64,000 nucleotides of DNA from Hemibagrus wyckioides (GCF_019097595.1 NC_080714.1:26511259-26575258), one strand, 5' to 3'. Shown: positions 24,481-47,392, counted from the stretch's first letter. Numbers and translations: made by a program. The notes: generated by a model not told the origin, from the letters alone.

Positions 24481-25289
24481 TGAAGCTTCCTGTAAGGAGT
24501 CTTAAGTGTCAGCACTTGGGAAATTGGGACATGGGAAAGTCTCCAGGATCTTGTGCTATATGGTTTGCTGGTAACATGACATGTTGAGCTGTTTTTTTGT
24601 CCAAGTACCTTTCAAAGAGAGAGAATAGGACAGGCTACTTGTTTTAAACATACCTGAAAATGGTTAACTAGTACGCCATGCCAAACAGATGTGCTATGAC
24701 ATCACAGTAACTTTAGTGAGGCAACAGTGCCTCTATTTCATCACACCACCCCTGATTTTGATTATTTTCCCCTAACAGCATGACCAAGCCCGTGAAGTCG
24801 TCTCACTGTGGTTATCTTTACTTCAAGTAAATTATATCATCATGTACAGGATTCATAAATAAACAGGAAACACAGGTTGTGGAATGAAATGTATTACTTC
24901 ATAACAAGACATAAATACAGTAGCGTTAACTTTGTAAGCCAGCATGAGCTCATCAGTGTTAAACATTAATATAATTTCTCTTTCAGACAAACACAAACAC
25001 ACAGGTCACATCATCCACAGCATACCAGTATTAAATAACCTCTCACTCTCTCTGATCCCTTCATTCAGACATTCTGATGCATTTGTCTCAAGCAAGCGTC
25101 TCACTCAGTCTAATCTAAAAACGTCACACAGGGATGACGGATAGTGAAACTTCAGACACACAGAAAGCTCTTTTTTTTTTAAAGAAATCAGCACAAGACC
25201 AGACAGCATATCGGCTCGGTAAAAGCCGGGTTGTAGATTTCAACATTGCACACGACTGAAGCTGCTGTTGCAGTTGGAAGCTTCTGCAG
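24481..25289. other. haus5-wdr13 spacer, probably includes the wdr13 3' UTR
   Basis: No coding frame supported. The part next to the wdr13 stop (25290) is expected to be its 3' UTR, but I found no canonical AATAAA on the minus strand. Confidence 0.4.
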
Positions 25290-36105
<10,816 letters not shown>

Positions 36106-36679
36106 ACCACACACACTCAGGGGCACCTAAAGGGAATAAGGATAAGAAAATACAAGCTCATAAAAAGACACACTGACTTTCATTTAAAAAAAAAAAAAGA
36201 AATGCTAAAGTTATATAACATGTCTATAACGTGTGCTATAACATCCTTCCTGTTTCCCGGATACGACTAAGGGCAGGACAGCTGTCCTAGCTTAGTTTAG
36301 CTTAGCTTCTTTTCTAGCTTATCTGTAAATAAAGTGCATCATACGCATTGCAGTACAGGCGAGTCGCTCATGCTGAAGCAGTAATCAATCCACTGGCGGT
36401 TGTTATTTATTTACCAGAAAACCTCTACAAAAAATAAAGAAGCAGAGCAGTGATGCTCCGAAGCTAGTGTTAGCACAATGCTAAGGAAACCAGCATAGAC
36501 GCTAGCTAGCTTAGCCGCTCTGACAGACGGAAGACAGCCAGCCAGCTAGGCGACTAAATGATGTCAGCCGCCCAAACACATAACATGACATCACTGCGGC
36601 TATATATATTTAATTCTTTCACACACACACCTTTTAAAAAACGAATAAAAACGAGCCATTTTTCTCGATAATAAACACC

Positions 36680-36800
36680 TACCTTCAATTTCCTCACCGG
36701 AACATTTTTCCCCCCCTCCGGCACGGAACGGAACGGAGGAGGTCACGTGACGCGGACAGGCTCCCTACGCCTGGAATTACGCAGGTCACCATGGCAACGT
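36680..36800 (-). promoter_or_regulatory. wdr13: Probable wdr13 promoter and first noncoding exon
   Basis: On the minus strand a donor (GTAGGT) follows 36683, so a noncoding exon probably lies just upstream. Nearby is a CACGTG E-box at about 36743 and GTCACCATGGCAAC (36785-36798), a match to the RFX X-box. The region is CpG-rich compared with its flanks. Function is inferred. Confidence 0.5.
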
Positions 36801-37254
36801 CCGTACTCGCATACTACCGTGCTGGAGAGTGCGCTGCGTGGAAGAATACGCACTATTTTTTTTTTTAAAGTGCGCACTGAAATAGGTACAGAAAAAGAAA
36901 AAAATCTGAAATATAATGTGAAAAATTATTTCTAAAAATTTCTGGTGATGAGATTTATGTGGGATGAAATGAGATTTTATTTAAGCTAGTTCAAAAATAA
37001 AATAAATAAAATAACACAACAAAATAGTATTAGGAAAATTTAAACATTTATAAAATATTTATTACTAATGTTTACTGATGAATACATAAATACCCAAGGT
37101 ATTTATGTATTTTGTAATATTTCAAGTAAATATATAAATATATTTAAAGTTAAATTAAAACATAGACGTCACAAAAGAAAATAGCATGAGTTGTATAGTT
37201 GTAGAAGTAATAAAAAATATTTTAATATCGCTAAATACTGTATGTAGCAAATTG

Positions 37255-37258
37255 TATG

Positions 37259-37311
<53 letters not shown>

Positions 37312-37409
37312 CTATTTGAGTATATGAAATAGTAGTATAATAGATAAATAAATAAATGTGGTAAGAAACTGTTATTTAAAAAAAAAAACCAATGCTTTTT
37401 AATTAAAAT

Positions 37410-37455
<46 letters not shown>

Positions 37456-37596
37456 GTTCATGCTATAATCTTGATATAAATAAATTATAATTATAATTTA
37501 ATATAATATAATATAATATAACCACATATATATATATATATGTGGTAAGAAACTGTTATTTTAAAAAAATCCCATGCTTATTTTTTAATTCAGCTC

Positions 37597-37630
<34 letters not shown>
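37255..37630. repeat. (AAT)n/(TTA)n and related microsatellites
   Basis: (AAT)n at about 37260-37312, (TTA)n at about 37411-37455 and 37600-37630, and a TATAA run near 37500. Confidence 0.9.
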
Positions 37631-37632
<2 letters not shown>

Positions 37633-37963
37633 AATGTTCATGCTATAATCCTGATTTAGACTGTTGTATAGTCCATTAAGTTAATTAAGCATTACAAACA
37701 CGTTGCACACATACCATTACATAAAACTTTAATGTATTTTGTTCTGAAAAGCACCAGAAGCTTTTCCATAAACATTACATCAAAATAAGCAAACCTACAT
37801 GAGACAAATCATCTACATCTACAAGTGACAAACAGAGCAGTGATGTGTAATTCCACTAAAGTGACCGATGATCTGATGCCATTCTGCAGGTCTGACCGGC
37901 ACTAAAAGAGATTTAGAAGGTGAGCAGCAGCTATAAAATTATAAAGCCTGAATCATTTTTTCC
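37330..37963 (+). repeat. Direct duplication, left copy
   Basis: Near-identical to 39545-40270 over its right half (TGTTCATGCTATAATCCTGA through CGGCACTAAAAGAG). The left half matches with microsatellite length changes. Noncoding. Confidence 0.9.
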
Positions 37964-38334
37964 CTCCAATGTCTACATTTATTGCCCCATTACACCACAG
38001 TTACTCGGTGTAATTTTGTCTCCAGCATGCTGTTAAACAAGCTGTAAATGAGGGGGAAAACAACGGCATGAATAAACACTACAAGCATTAAATACACAGC
38101 ATAAATTTGCCAGAAAGGAAATTATGGAAGGAGAGAATCCACTTGTAGTCTGTAGTAATGTTCATTTGTGAACATTAATGACCATTTGTTTGTGGAGGCC
38201 AAGTCTGAAATTTTTTCGAGTTCAGGTTTTAAAATGATATTCTCTGAATTAGAGAGGTTCAGTGTATTGACTTTTTTTTTTAGTTTACAGTGAAAGTAAA
38301 ACCTTATCGAGCCCAACTTACATTTTATTGAACT

Positions 38335-38425
38335 GAGCAATTGTGGGTTAAGGGCCTTGCTCAGGGGCCCAACAGTGGCAATTTGGTGGACTGGGGATTC
38401 AAACTCACAACCTTCTCATTTTTTC
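38335..38425 (-). mobile_element. tRNA-like SINE fragment
   Basis: Complement of the SINE body: TTAAGGGCCTTGCTCAGGGG followed by a decayed box B-like region ending with AACCTTCTCAT. Confidence 0.65.
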
Positions 38426-38511
38426 AAACATCTCTTTAAGCCTAGGAATAAATGACACCACAATTACACCCTGAATTTGTCTTTAAATATGAGTGCAATA
38501 AATTCAGCTAT

Positions 38512-39018
38512 ATACCGATCAGGTATAACATTATGACCAACGAGAGGTGACATTAATTAAGACTGATGATCTCCTCATCATGGCACCTGTTAGTGGGTGG
38601 GATATATTAGGCAACAAGTGAAAATTTTGTCCTCAAAGTTGATGTGTTAGAAGCAGGAAAAATTGACAAGAGTAAGGATTTGAGCGAGTTTGACCAGAAG
38701 GGCCAAACTGTGATGGCTAGACGACTGGATCAGAGCATCTCCAAAACTGCAGCTCTTGTGGTGGTGTTCCCGGTCTGCAGTGGTCAGTATCTATTACGAT
38801 AGGTCCTGTAAATATCCTTTAAGTCCTGTAAGTTGCAAGGTGGGGCCCATGGAGGCCAACTTACAGGACTTGCTGCTAACATCTTGGTGCCAGATACCAC
38901 AGCACACCTTCAGGGATCTAGTGGAGTCCATCCCTTGACGGGTCAGGGCTGTTTTGGCAGCAAAAGACCAACACAATATTAGGCAGGTGGCCAAAATGTT
39001 ATGCCTGATTGGTGTAAA
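38512..39018 (+). mobile_element. Tc1-like family B, internally rearranged derivative with both ends
   Basis: Both termini are present (CAGGTATAACATTATGACC and TTATGCCTGATTGG). The centre has the same inverted duplication (about 38810-38870) as the copy at 19613. About 507 bp. It lies between the two copies of the 37.3/39.5 kb duplication. Confidence 0.85.
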
Positions 39019-39172
39019 TAAAGCGCGGCTGTCACAGTAGAAACCCCAGTGACTCACATAAATGACTTATTTGCAGTATTTATTCCATTGGCTAGGAAAC
39101 ACATCATCCTGGTCTATTTATAGCTATTTATGGCTCACAGATTATTTAACGCTCTGGCAAAATATCAGTAAA

Positions 39173-39203
<31 letters not shown>

Positions 39204-39544
39204 GTGTGTAATAAACATCTAGGTTCGTATAAAACATTTTAGAGTGTTCTGTTACGGGAAAATAATCAACGAGTGTCTCATCTCTCATATCACACCAATT
39301 TGCTGAAGGTTACGTTACATTATTCATGACATTATTTGTTTATTCCAGTGACAGAACGACATCACATCCTCTTTATCCATTTCTATTATTTACTGTATTT
39401 AAGTTAAGCGAAACAGTAGCCCTTATGGTGTAAAGTCACAGCTTTTCCCACCTTTGACAGTGGAGACTCCTTCAAAAAAAATGTTTATAGCTTGTTGCTA
39501 TAGAAATGATAACATATTGGAATGAATATATAATAAGTATAATA

Positions 39545-39547
39545 AAA

Positions 39548-39603
<56 letters not shown>

Positions 39604-39707
39604 ATATAGTAAGAAACTGCTATTATGAAAAATTAATCTTTATTATTTGTATCAAAATTTATTTTTATTTATTTATTTATTTGTTTGTTGTTGTTGTTGT
39701 TGTTATA

Positions 39708-39760
<53 letters not shown>

Positions 39761-39903
39761 GTTCATGCTATAATCCTGATATAAATAAATAAATAAATAA
39801 ATTAATTAATTAATTAAAAATATATATATGTGGTAAGAAACTGTTATTTTTAAAAAATCCCATGCTTATTTTTTAATTCAACTCTATTATTATTATTATT
39901 ATT

Positions 39904-39936
<33 letters not shown>

Positions 39937-40270
39937 ATTATTATTATTATTATTAAAATGTTCATGCTATAATCCTGATTTAGACTGTTGTATAGTCCAT
40001 TAAGTTAATTAAGCATTACAAACACGTTGCACACATACCATTACATAAAACTTTAATGTATTTTGTTCTAAAAAGCACCAGAAGCTTTTCCATAAACATT
40101 ACATCAAAATAAGCAAACCTACATGAGACAAATCATCTACATCTACAAGTGACAAACAGAGCAGTGATGTGTAATTCCACTAAAGTGACCGATGATCTGA
40201 TGCCATTCTGCAGGTCTGACCGGCACTAAAAGAGCCGCAGCTATAAAATTATAAATCCCGAATCATCAAT
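39545..40270 (+). repeat. Direct duplication, right copy, with (GATA)n and (TTA)n
   Basis: Second copy of 37330-37963. It contains a GATA run (39548-39602), TTA runs (39708-39758) and a TTG run (39905-39935), then matches the left copy almost base for base from about 39959 to 40230. Confidence 0.9.
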
Positions 40271-40669
40271 CTGCAAATGGAAGTATATCAATCCATTTCT
40301 TTGCATTATTTTATTCAAAATAAATAGTGAATTCTCCCTCCATATCTGTACAATTCATTTTCAGGACAATGTAAGAAAGCAATAAAAACGAAACATCCAT
40401 CATGCTAATGACAAAAGAAAAGGATTAAGTGAACAATAGTCGTCCTGGCATGCATGGTTTCACCTGAGCTCAGCAGAGGAAAGAGCCAGGGCCGAGTCGA
40501 GCCGAGGCACGAGCTGACAGAGGTCTTTGATTTTTTCCTCTGCGCTTTTTCCCGAAGGGGCCCCAGGAGCGGAGCCATTCACCGTCCAAAGCAATAAATG
40601 TGCAAAGCAGGTCAGGGGGACTGGTACTGCATTTCAAAGCTGACGTGCGAACGCTGGAGCACAGCCAAA

Positions 40670-40957
40670 ATGCCTGGAAAAGGTAAACTAGGAGATTATT
40701 CCTATGAGAAAAAAAACTTTTTTATTTATCAAGATACATATATTTTATTTATCCTTTCTGAGCTTTTAAGTTTGATCTACATTTATTTTAATTCTGTACA
40801 GGTAACAAGTCGGACAAGAAATCCACCAACAAGGTAAACCTCTCTGCCCACACAGCACAATTCTCCCTAATAGTTCATCACTGGTGCTAAATTAATCCCC
40901 TGATCTCTTTAGAAAACAGCTGTTCAGAGTCAGCTCTTTTCATCCAGCCATGCTGAA

Positions 40958-40994
<37 letters not shown>

Positions 40995-42735
40995 GCTCAT
41001 GCATAATTGTATAAAAGAAAAGTTTAGCGGTGACACTAAATAGCAGCTTGTGTCCCTGTTTTCACCGAACAGCCACCTCAGAGTCCTAAAGATCAGCCGA
41101 AGAAAGGTGACCAGAAAGGAGACGACAACAAGAAGCAAGGAGGTAAGCACTGACCACACTGCTGCGCATCGCTGCAAATCTGATTGCTATTTTATTTCCG
41201 TTCTTTTTTCCAAACTTTCATTTGGACGAATCGATAGCGTAATATGAAAAAGTCACACACAAGAACATTACGGATCGTTCTAGGAAAATATAAAGCCCAA
41301 GGGTTCAGTATATTAGTGGTTCAGAATACCAGCTCTTTTTTCAGTGATTCAGCTCATTTGGCTCAGCTCATTTGACTCAGTGAGTCAGCTCATTTTAACT
41401 CAGTGAGCCAGATCATTTGACTCAGTGAGTCAGCTCATTTGACTCAGTGAGCCAGCTCATTTGACTCAGTGAGTCAGCTCATTTGACTTAGTGAGTCAGA
41501 AGAAGCACCGAAAGCAGTTTTTATTTGATTCAATTACGTGACATTAGACTTCAAACTGAATGAATTCACGCTGACAATCAGCTCAGGTGTTGAGGATTGG
41601 TTTCCACTGGAAGCGTTTTGATCAAGTTACACTCCAAGTATAAGTTTTGTCTGCATCGATAAAAAAGAAGAAAAAATGGCACATATGGTATACATGAGTC
41701 GGGTCTCAGGGTTCAGACTAAACAGTCGGCTCAATGAGTCGACTCGCTCGCAAACGACACCTAGGACTTGTTACGAAATCTCCATAATCATGAAATAATA
41801 CATACAAAAGGAAATCTCCATAATCATGAAATAATACATACAAAAGATGTGTGATGTAATTAAGGATTTAAAACTGACTTTGAAATAGGGAACTCTGTGG
41901 ATTTTGTTTGTTTGTTTGTTTGTTTGTTTGTGTTTAACCTCAGTTTGTTCTAGGTTCTTCCATACAGATAATGTAGCATGAGGTCAGTTTGTTTAGGCTT
42001 TATAAAGCTTTAGAAGGGTTTGTCATAGTAACCGGAACATTCTAGCTAAAAACGAATCCTGCATGCTAAGCTAGACAGCTTGCTAACTTGTGGATTATGA
42101 AGATAAAATTGTGAAATTGTGAATTTTATGGTATTGATTGAAAGTAAATAAATGTAAATAAATCAGACTTATCTTTTCAGACTCTGATAAGACTTTACTG
42201 CTTCTAACTGCCTTTACCAGCATGCTAGCCACCACCTAGCTGGCTAACTCTATGCTAGCATTACTAACATTGAATTACAATGTAGTAGTTTTACTCTTGG
42301 AGCAAATTGCAGCTTTAAACACTGCAGTAAAGATAAATAACTGAACTTACCCTTTTAATATTCTAACAATTGTATTAATTTTCCAAAAATCACAGTATAC
42401 ATTGTAGTCAGAAGCTGCAAGATGAACATGGAAGTGTTTCCGTTCGGCACATTGATGCATCACTGTATTTCTTTGCATTATTTTTTTTATATTTTTATTT
42501 TTTATAACACATTTCTTTTTAATGGGTTAAAATGCTAGAAGCAAAGAACTAACTGGATCATTAGTGGAAGATAGTGGGTCCAAAGCAACAATAAAATATC
42601 TTAGCTGGAAATTTCTCAGGCTGTAATAGGTTATGCGGGAATGTTTTTCCCCTCGCATCTCGCCCTTTGTTTCCAGTGAAGGTATCTGTCTTTATGTCTT
42701 CTCTCGCAGGACAGCCGAAGGGAGAGAAGCAATAA
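40670..42735 (+). CDS. Unrecognised small lysine-rich protein, 4 exons, 46 residues
   Basis: I do not recognise this gene. Exons 40670-40682, 40802-40833, 41073-41142 and 42710-42735 have GT/AG borders and matching phases. Together they encode 46 residues beginning MPGKGNKSDKK, then a middle with KKGDQKGDD, ending KGEKQ and a TAA stop. Every exon has the same Lys/Gly/Asp/Gln/Pro bias, which argues against chance joining. The product is very hydrophilic, without hydrophobic core, membrane segment or signal peptide, so probably disordered and perhaps nucleic-acid binding. The layout of tiny exons and an MP-K start recalls HMGN proteins, but the RRSARLS nucleosome motif is absent. The start ATG has A at -3; an in-frame upstream ATG at 40598 would add 24 residues including three Cys. 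An AATAAA lies at 43036. Confidence 0.55.
40966..40993. repeat. (CT)n microsatellite
   Basis: CT run in intron 2 of the small gene. Confidence 0.9.
41340..41503 (+). repeat. Minisatellite of AP-1-like heptamers
   Basis: About seven units of 20-24 bp, each like TTTGACTCAGTGAGTCAGCTC. TGACTCA occurs about four times and TGAGTCA about four times, often paired as a palindrome. It lies in intron 3 of the small gene. Confidence 0.9.
41775..41846 (+). repeat. Exact 36-bp tandem duplication
   Basis: Two identical adjacent copies (41775-41810 and 41811-41846) starting GAAATCTCCATAATCATG. Confidence 0.95.
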
Positions 42736-43035
42736 CTTCCAGGCCTTCGTGAAGCTGGCCCTGGAGACGCTCTTGGGTTCCTGCAACCGTAAATACCGCA
42801 GCCCTCGAGGTAGACAAAGCTGAAGTGACAAAATAAGAACGGCGGATCCTACGCATTTCAGCTCTTAATTGGAGCCTCTCGGTCCCACAACGCCTGCTGT
42901 CATGGGTTTTAGGAGTTTTCCGAGACACTATCCGAGACTCGTCACTTTCCTAGCCATTTTTACATCTCATCCTCTCTCACTCCACTCATGTGGTAGCTCT
43001 TTGAATTGTATATGAATAATTGAAATACTTACATT

Positions 43036-43041
43036 AATAAA
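43036..43041 (+). other. Candidate poly(A) signal of the small gene
   Basis: AATAAA, 300 bases past the TAA stop at 42735, giving a 3' UTR of plausible length. Confidence 0.5.
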
Positions 43042-43127
43042 AAGTATTTCATGCTAAAATAACAGCGGTATTGAACTATTTTCAGTGGTTTGAACTGTAC
43101 TGAGATATCTTCAATTCCATTGTTACA

Positions 43128-43715
43128 CATACAGTGGAACCGCAGCATACAAATGTCCTCCCTTATGAATTTTCACCTTAAGAATTGATATTTTGCAAGA
43201 AATTTCCATTGGTATACAAAGCATTTTCTGCATATGAACCGAACCGAATACTGGCTAAGTTGTGCCTACGTCTGGGAGCCATTGAAAACTTGTTAGCGTC
43301 AGTGGAAAGCCAAGCGAAGCCAAGTGAAGTGAGTTTATGAATTTTTTTTCAGTCAGCGAAAGCTGTTTGGAAAGACTCAACCCACGACACCAACGTTACC
43401 TTCAGCATGCGTTCAAAAGCTAGGTGATTTTTTGGGTGTTTTTTTGTTGACAGATTGATGGTGTGGGTGCTCTGTTCTATTTTTAGCCCAAGCTTGGTGG
43501 CACGACTTCCTGTGAGGAGCCTTGACATGGAATGCTTGGCTTGGTTCAGTTCTTCGTGAGCAGCCGTACAGTTTCCATACGCTTCGTATTCGGAATATTG
43601 CTCATATTTTTGGGAACGGATTATCTGCATTTACATTATTTCCTTTGGGAAAATTCATTTCCCAATACACATTTTCACCTTTGCCTCCAGAACTAATTAA
43701 ATTTCACTTATTCGT
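43128..43715 (+). mobile_element. Tigger/pogo-like DNA element, second copy
   Basis: Begins with ACAGTGGAACCGCAGCATAC (terminal repeat) and matches 20905-21285 through its body (GCCCAAGCTTGGTGGCACGA and onward). No intact transposase. Confidence 0.6.
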
Positions 43716-43829
43716 TTTGTAAACAGTTCATTTCGATGTACAGATCATGTTGTTAACCAGCCAACAATAACACACTGGTTTTCACTGCATTGGTTATATA
43801 TAGAAACATATATAGAGAGAGCTTATGGA

Positions 43830-45190
43830 TCTCATGGTAGAAGCAGGAGCTTAATGTTCTCAGGATGGCAGGAATAGGACCTCGTGGACCTCGTAATGGC
43901 AGAAGCAAAAGCTTGTGACCCTTAAAATGACAGGAGTAAGACTTTGTATACTTCAGGATGAGAGAAGTAGGAGGTTGTGTGCTTCAGGATGATAGGTAAA
44001 GAAGCTTATAGTTCTCGGAATGGCAGGAATAGAAGCTAGGTGCTCTACCTGATTTGAATTGGGCCTTTGAATTGTGGGAGTAGGAGCCTGAAGACTGTAG
44101 GAGAAGAAACATGTGGGCTTCAGGATGGCAGGACCTTATTGACCTTAGGAGCCTCAAAGGAACATGAGCTGGTGCTTGTGGTCCTCATACTTGACTGGAC
44201 AGGAGCTTGTGGGCTTCAGAACAGTATGAGAAAGAGCTTGTGGTTCTCATACGTGAAACTCTGGATAATATGAGTAGATGTTTGAGGGCCTGAACGTGGA
44301 TAAAACAGGAACATGCAGGCTTCAGAGTGACAGGGTTAAGAGATTGTTGGCCTCAAGATGGAATAAGTTGGATCTTGTGGTGCTCATCCTTGCAAGTATA
44401 GGAATTTGTGGGCTTCAGGATGCTATGAGTAGAAATAACAACAGAAGCATGGATGGTAAAAGCACCTCAAAATGGTACAAGAAAAAAAATGGTACAAGCC
44501 TGAAGATGGAGCATGAGACTATGGACATAAGGATAGTAGGTGTAGGAGCTTGTGGGCCTGATGATGGTACAGTAGGAGCAGGAGATTGTGGGCTTCAGGA
44601 TGGCAGGAATAAGAGATTGTTGACCTCAGCATTGTAACAGCAGGAGTTTGTGGGCCTCAGTTTGTGGGCCAAAGTTCTACTATGAGTAGAAATTTGGGGG
44701 TCTATAGATGGTTACAACTGAAAAATGGATGGGAAAAGCACCTCAAGATGGTTCAAGCAAAAAGCATGAGAGGATGGCTGGAGCGTGGGATCATGGACAT
44801 CAGGATAGTAAGTGTAGGTACTTGGGGGCCTGATGATTGTGAAGCAGGAGATTGTGGCCTTCAGGATGGCAGGATTAGGAGGTTGTTGACCTCAGCATTG
44901 TAACCGCAGGAGTTTTCTGGACCTCAGGATTCTAAGAGCTGGACCTTGTGGCCCTCATATGTGTAGGGACAATAGCTTACAGGCTTCAGGATGCCAGGTT
45001 TAGGAGTTCACTGATATCAGGATGGTAGAAAAGGAGGTTTTGTGAATCTGGATGGCAGATGCAGTAACTCATGGGTTTCAGGATGGTATGAGCTGGAGCT
45101 TATTGTTTTCAGGATGGCAGAAGATCTGAATATTAAGTGCAGACGTTTATGGGCCAGGGGATGGCAGAAGCAGGATCTGGATGTAACTTA
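43830..45190 (+). repeat. Long decayed minisatellite
   Basis: About 1.35 kb of diverged units of roughly 30-65 bp built on GGAGCTTGTGGGCTTCAGGATGGCAGG-type text (shortened motifs GCTTGTGGGC and CAGGATGGCAG recur throughout). Plus-strand frames repeatedly give CGLQDGR-like residues but are broken; not a gene. Confidence 0.9.
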
Positions 45191-46740
45191 AGGGACTCCA
45201 TGTACAAAGAGGTTTTTGTTCTGGATACAGAGTGGGAAAAAAATCCCCAAACAAGCACAAGGGTCAGAAACAAAGGAAGTCGGACGCATGAACAAGTTGG
45301 CCAGATGATAATCAACAAATAAAGCAAGGGTTTTGAACATGCTGGAGATGGCAAGACTTCGCAAAGACTCAGTGCACATGCACACTGATGCCATATAAGG
45401 AAAGTGTCCTGAGTTCGTGTTACACTAAACATGAGCAGGTGTTTGTGAGGTAGCAAGAGAAGAAAAGGAGGGAAATTAATTCCTTCATTTGAATGAGACA
45501 GATTTTCTTTATCATGTTATAAGGCTAATTCTTCTTTTAATAGAATTGTGGAATCATTAAGTGGGTTTTTGTATCTGTAGATTCCTAAAGATAAGCACAC
45601 ACACACACACATTGTTTTCTGTCTTCCTGTCAGTACTGCACTGACATTTCAGATGTCCTCTGTGCTTTTGTAAGCGTGTGTGGGTGTGTGTGTGTGTGTG
45701 CGCGCAAGTGTGTGTGTGTATCTGAATATGTTACCTCTAAATTATGTGCTTGTGATGCAAGGTCTCTTCCACATTTTGCATTTAAAGGCAGTTAGCATGA
45801 AAATTTAATAAGACCTAATGAATATTTCCTAACACCGCTAAAGGCTGAGCTAGTTCATCATGCTTTGTGAGCATTTGTGACAAAAAGTTACGCGAGGTTA
45901 AATGCAAAAGGGAACATGATAAATCCGCGTGTCGCTCATAACGTATACGCATAATGACAGGGCAAATGAACGAATATATAGCTAGACATGATGCTTAGTT
46001 TCTGCGGCGCAGACGGCACTTATCCAAGATGTCACCTGAGTGAACAGCTAGCTAAAGAAGTGATTGGTTGATCTGGGATCTCAGCCAATTAAATGTAATT
46101 AAAACACACAGTGTTTTACACATCATTTGAAGCAGTTAATTATGAAGGACCCTTAATGATGACTCTTTTATTGCACCATAAACAATAAACTAAATTAAAA
46201 TGCATGAACAAACATTGTAAAATATTTACAGATTACAGAATGTGATTTTATATTTTTACAGAGTGTTAAAAAAATGTCTTATTTTTTAAATGATTTTTTT
46301 ACATTTTAGATTTTTATGATCGCTTAATTGCATCATGCAACATTTCCTCCTGTTTTTATTTTTTTATTTTTTTATTAAACTACATCCAGACCTCGTTCAG
46401 ACGGCGAGACCCAGGCCTGTGCGTCTCAGGTCGACAATCTGTAAAGATGATAATTAAACGTCAAACACTCGTCTCAAACACTTCTAGTAAATGAGGCGTA
46501 CCTTCATGTGGGGATGAGAAGGAGATTTTGTGCATCATTATTCCCTAATGATCCTGACTTAATATTCTCTTTCTGTGGATTTGTTCATACTAAAAGGGAC
46601 AGACGCTGAACGTGGTAGGAGGAGTGGGGGAATAAAAGCATTTATCTTTGATCACTGGGTGTCTGAAGTTTTATTATCCATTTGCTCAATAGCACAAAGA
46701 GCATATAATGTCCTTCAGACGGTCTGCGCATGATGGCTGA
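45191..46740. other. Intergenic, no gene seen
   Basis: Contains small CA/GT runs near 45597 and 45680 and AT-rich DNA. No coding frame or transposon recognised. Confidence 0.5.
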
Positions 46741-46749
46741 AGAGACTGG

Positions 46750-46751
<2 letters not shown>

Positions 46752-46786
<35 letters not shown>

Positions 46787-46848
46787 CTAGAGATGATACA
46801 CCTGCGACTGCCATATGGCCAGAGAGAGAGAGAGAGAGGGAGGGGAGG
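46752..46848. repeat. (GA)n microsatellites
   Basis: GA runs at about 46752-46784 and 46820-46840. Confidence 0.9.
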
Positions 46849-47392
46849 GGGAAGAGTGAAGGATAGAGAGATGAGATAGGGTGAAGGAGGAACAGCTTGA
46901 AAGGAGGGACAGAAATCTATCACACATCGCTCTCTCCAACTTGGTCAGAAGGTGTTCATTAGTCAACACTAACGAGGATGTTGCTAATATGATATAAATT
47001 AAAGCTAGCATAGATTTATTCTAGAAATAAACATGATTATTAAGTCAGTGAATCAAGAGTATGTAGGTATGTTAATACGATTAAGTATGTTAATACGATG
47101 GTTTAATAATAATAATTCACAATAATCAACAGTGTCGGTTGGAAATTGGCAGAAAATTTGGAATCAGTTACCCAAAATCAGGTGTAACGGAGGAACGTAG
47201 GTGCTGTGCCGGTAAACCCTAATCTCAAGAGGTACAGTCATTAGCATCCTTGTTAGGAGACCTGTGTTTGAAACCTGCTTGGATGTGAGTAGGACCTGGG
47301 GGATGTACATTGGTGCTGTGACCTGGAAGGGAGTGAGGTGTAGGGGGGTGAGGGGGAGGCAGGAAAACCTGGTGTGATCTACCTCACAATGT

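Noticed and set aside
41340..41503. Regular direct repeats as a possible CRISPR array
   Set aside because: There are no unique spacers between repeats, and the genome is that of a vertebrate.
40670..42735. Assignment of the small gene to the HMGN family
   Set aside because: Small-exon layout and basic composition are similar, but the RRSARLS nucleosome-binding motif is missing, so I left it unnamed.
43349..43630. Minus-strand frame with SRLLTGSRATKLGLKI as a gene
   Set aside because: The same frame recurs at 20834-21067 within a repeat that has CAGTGGAACC-type ends, so it belongs to a decayed DNA element.
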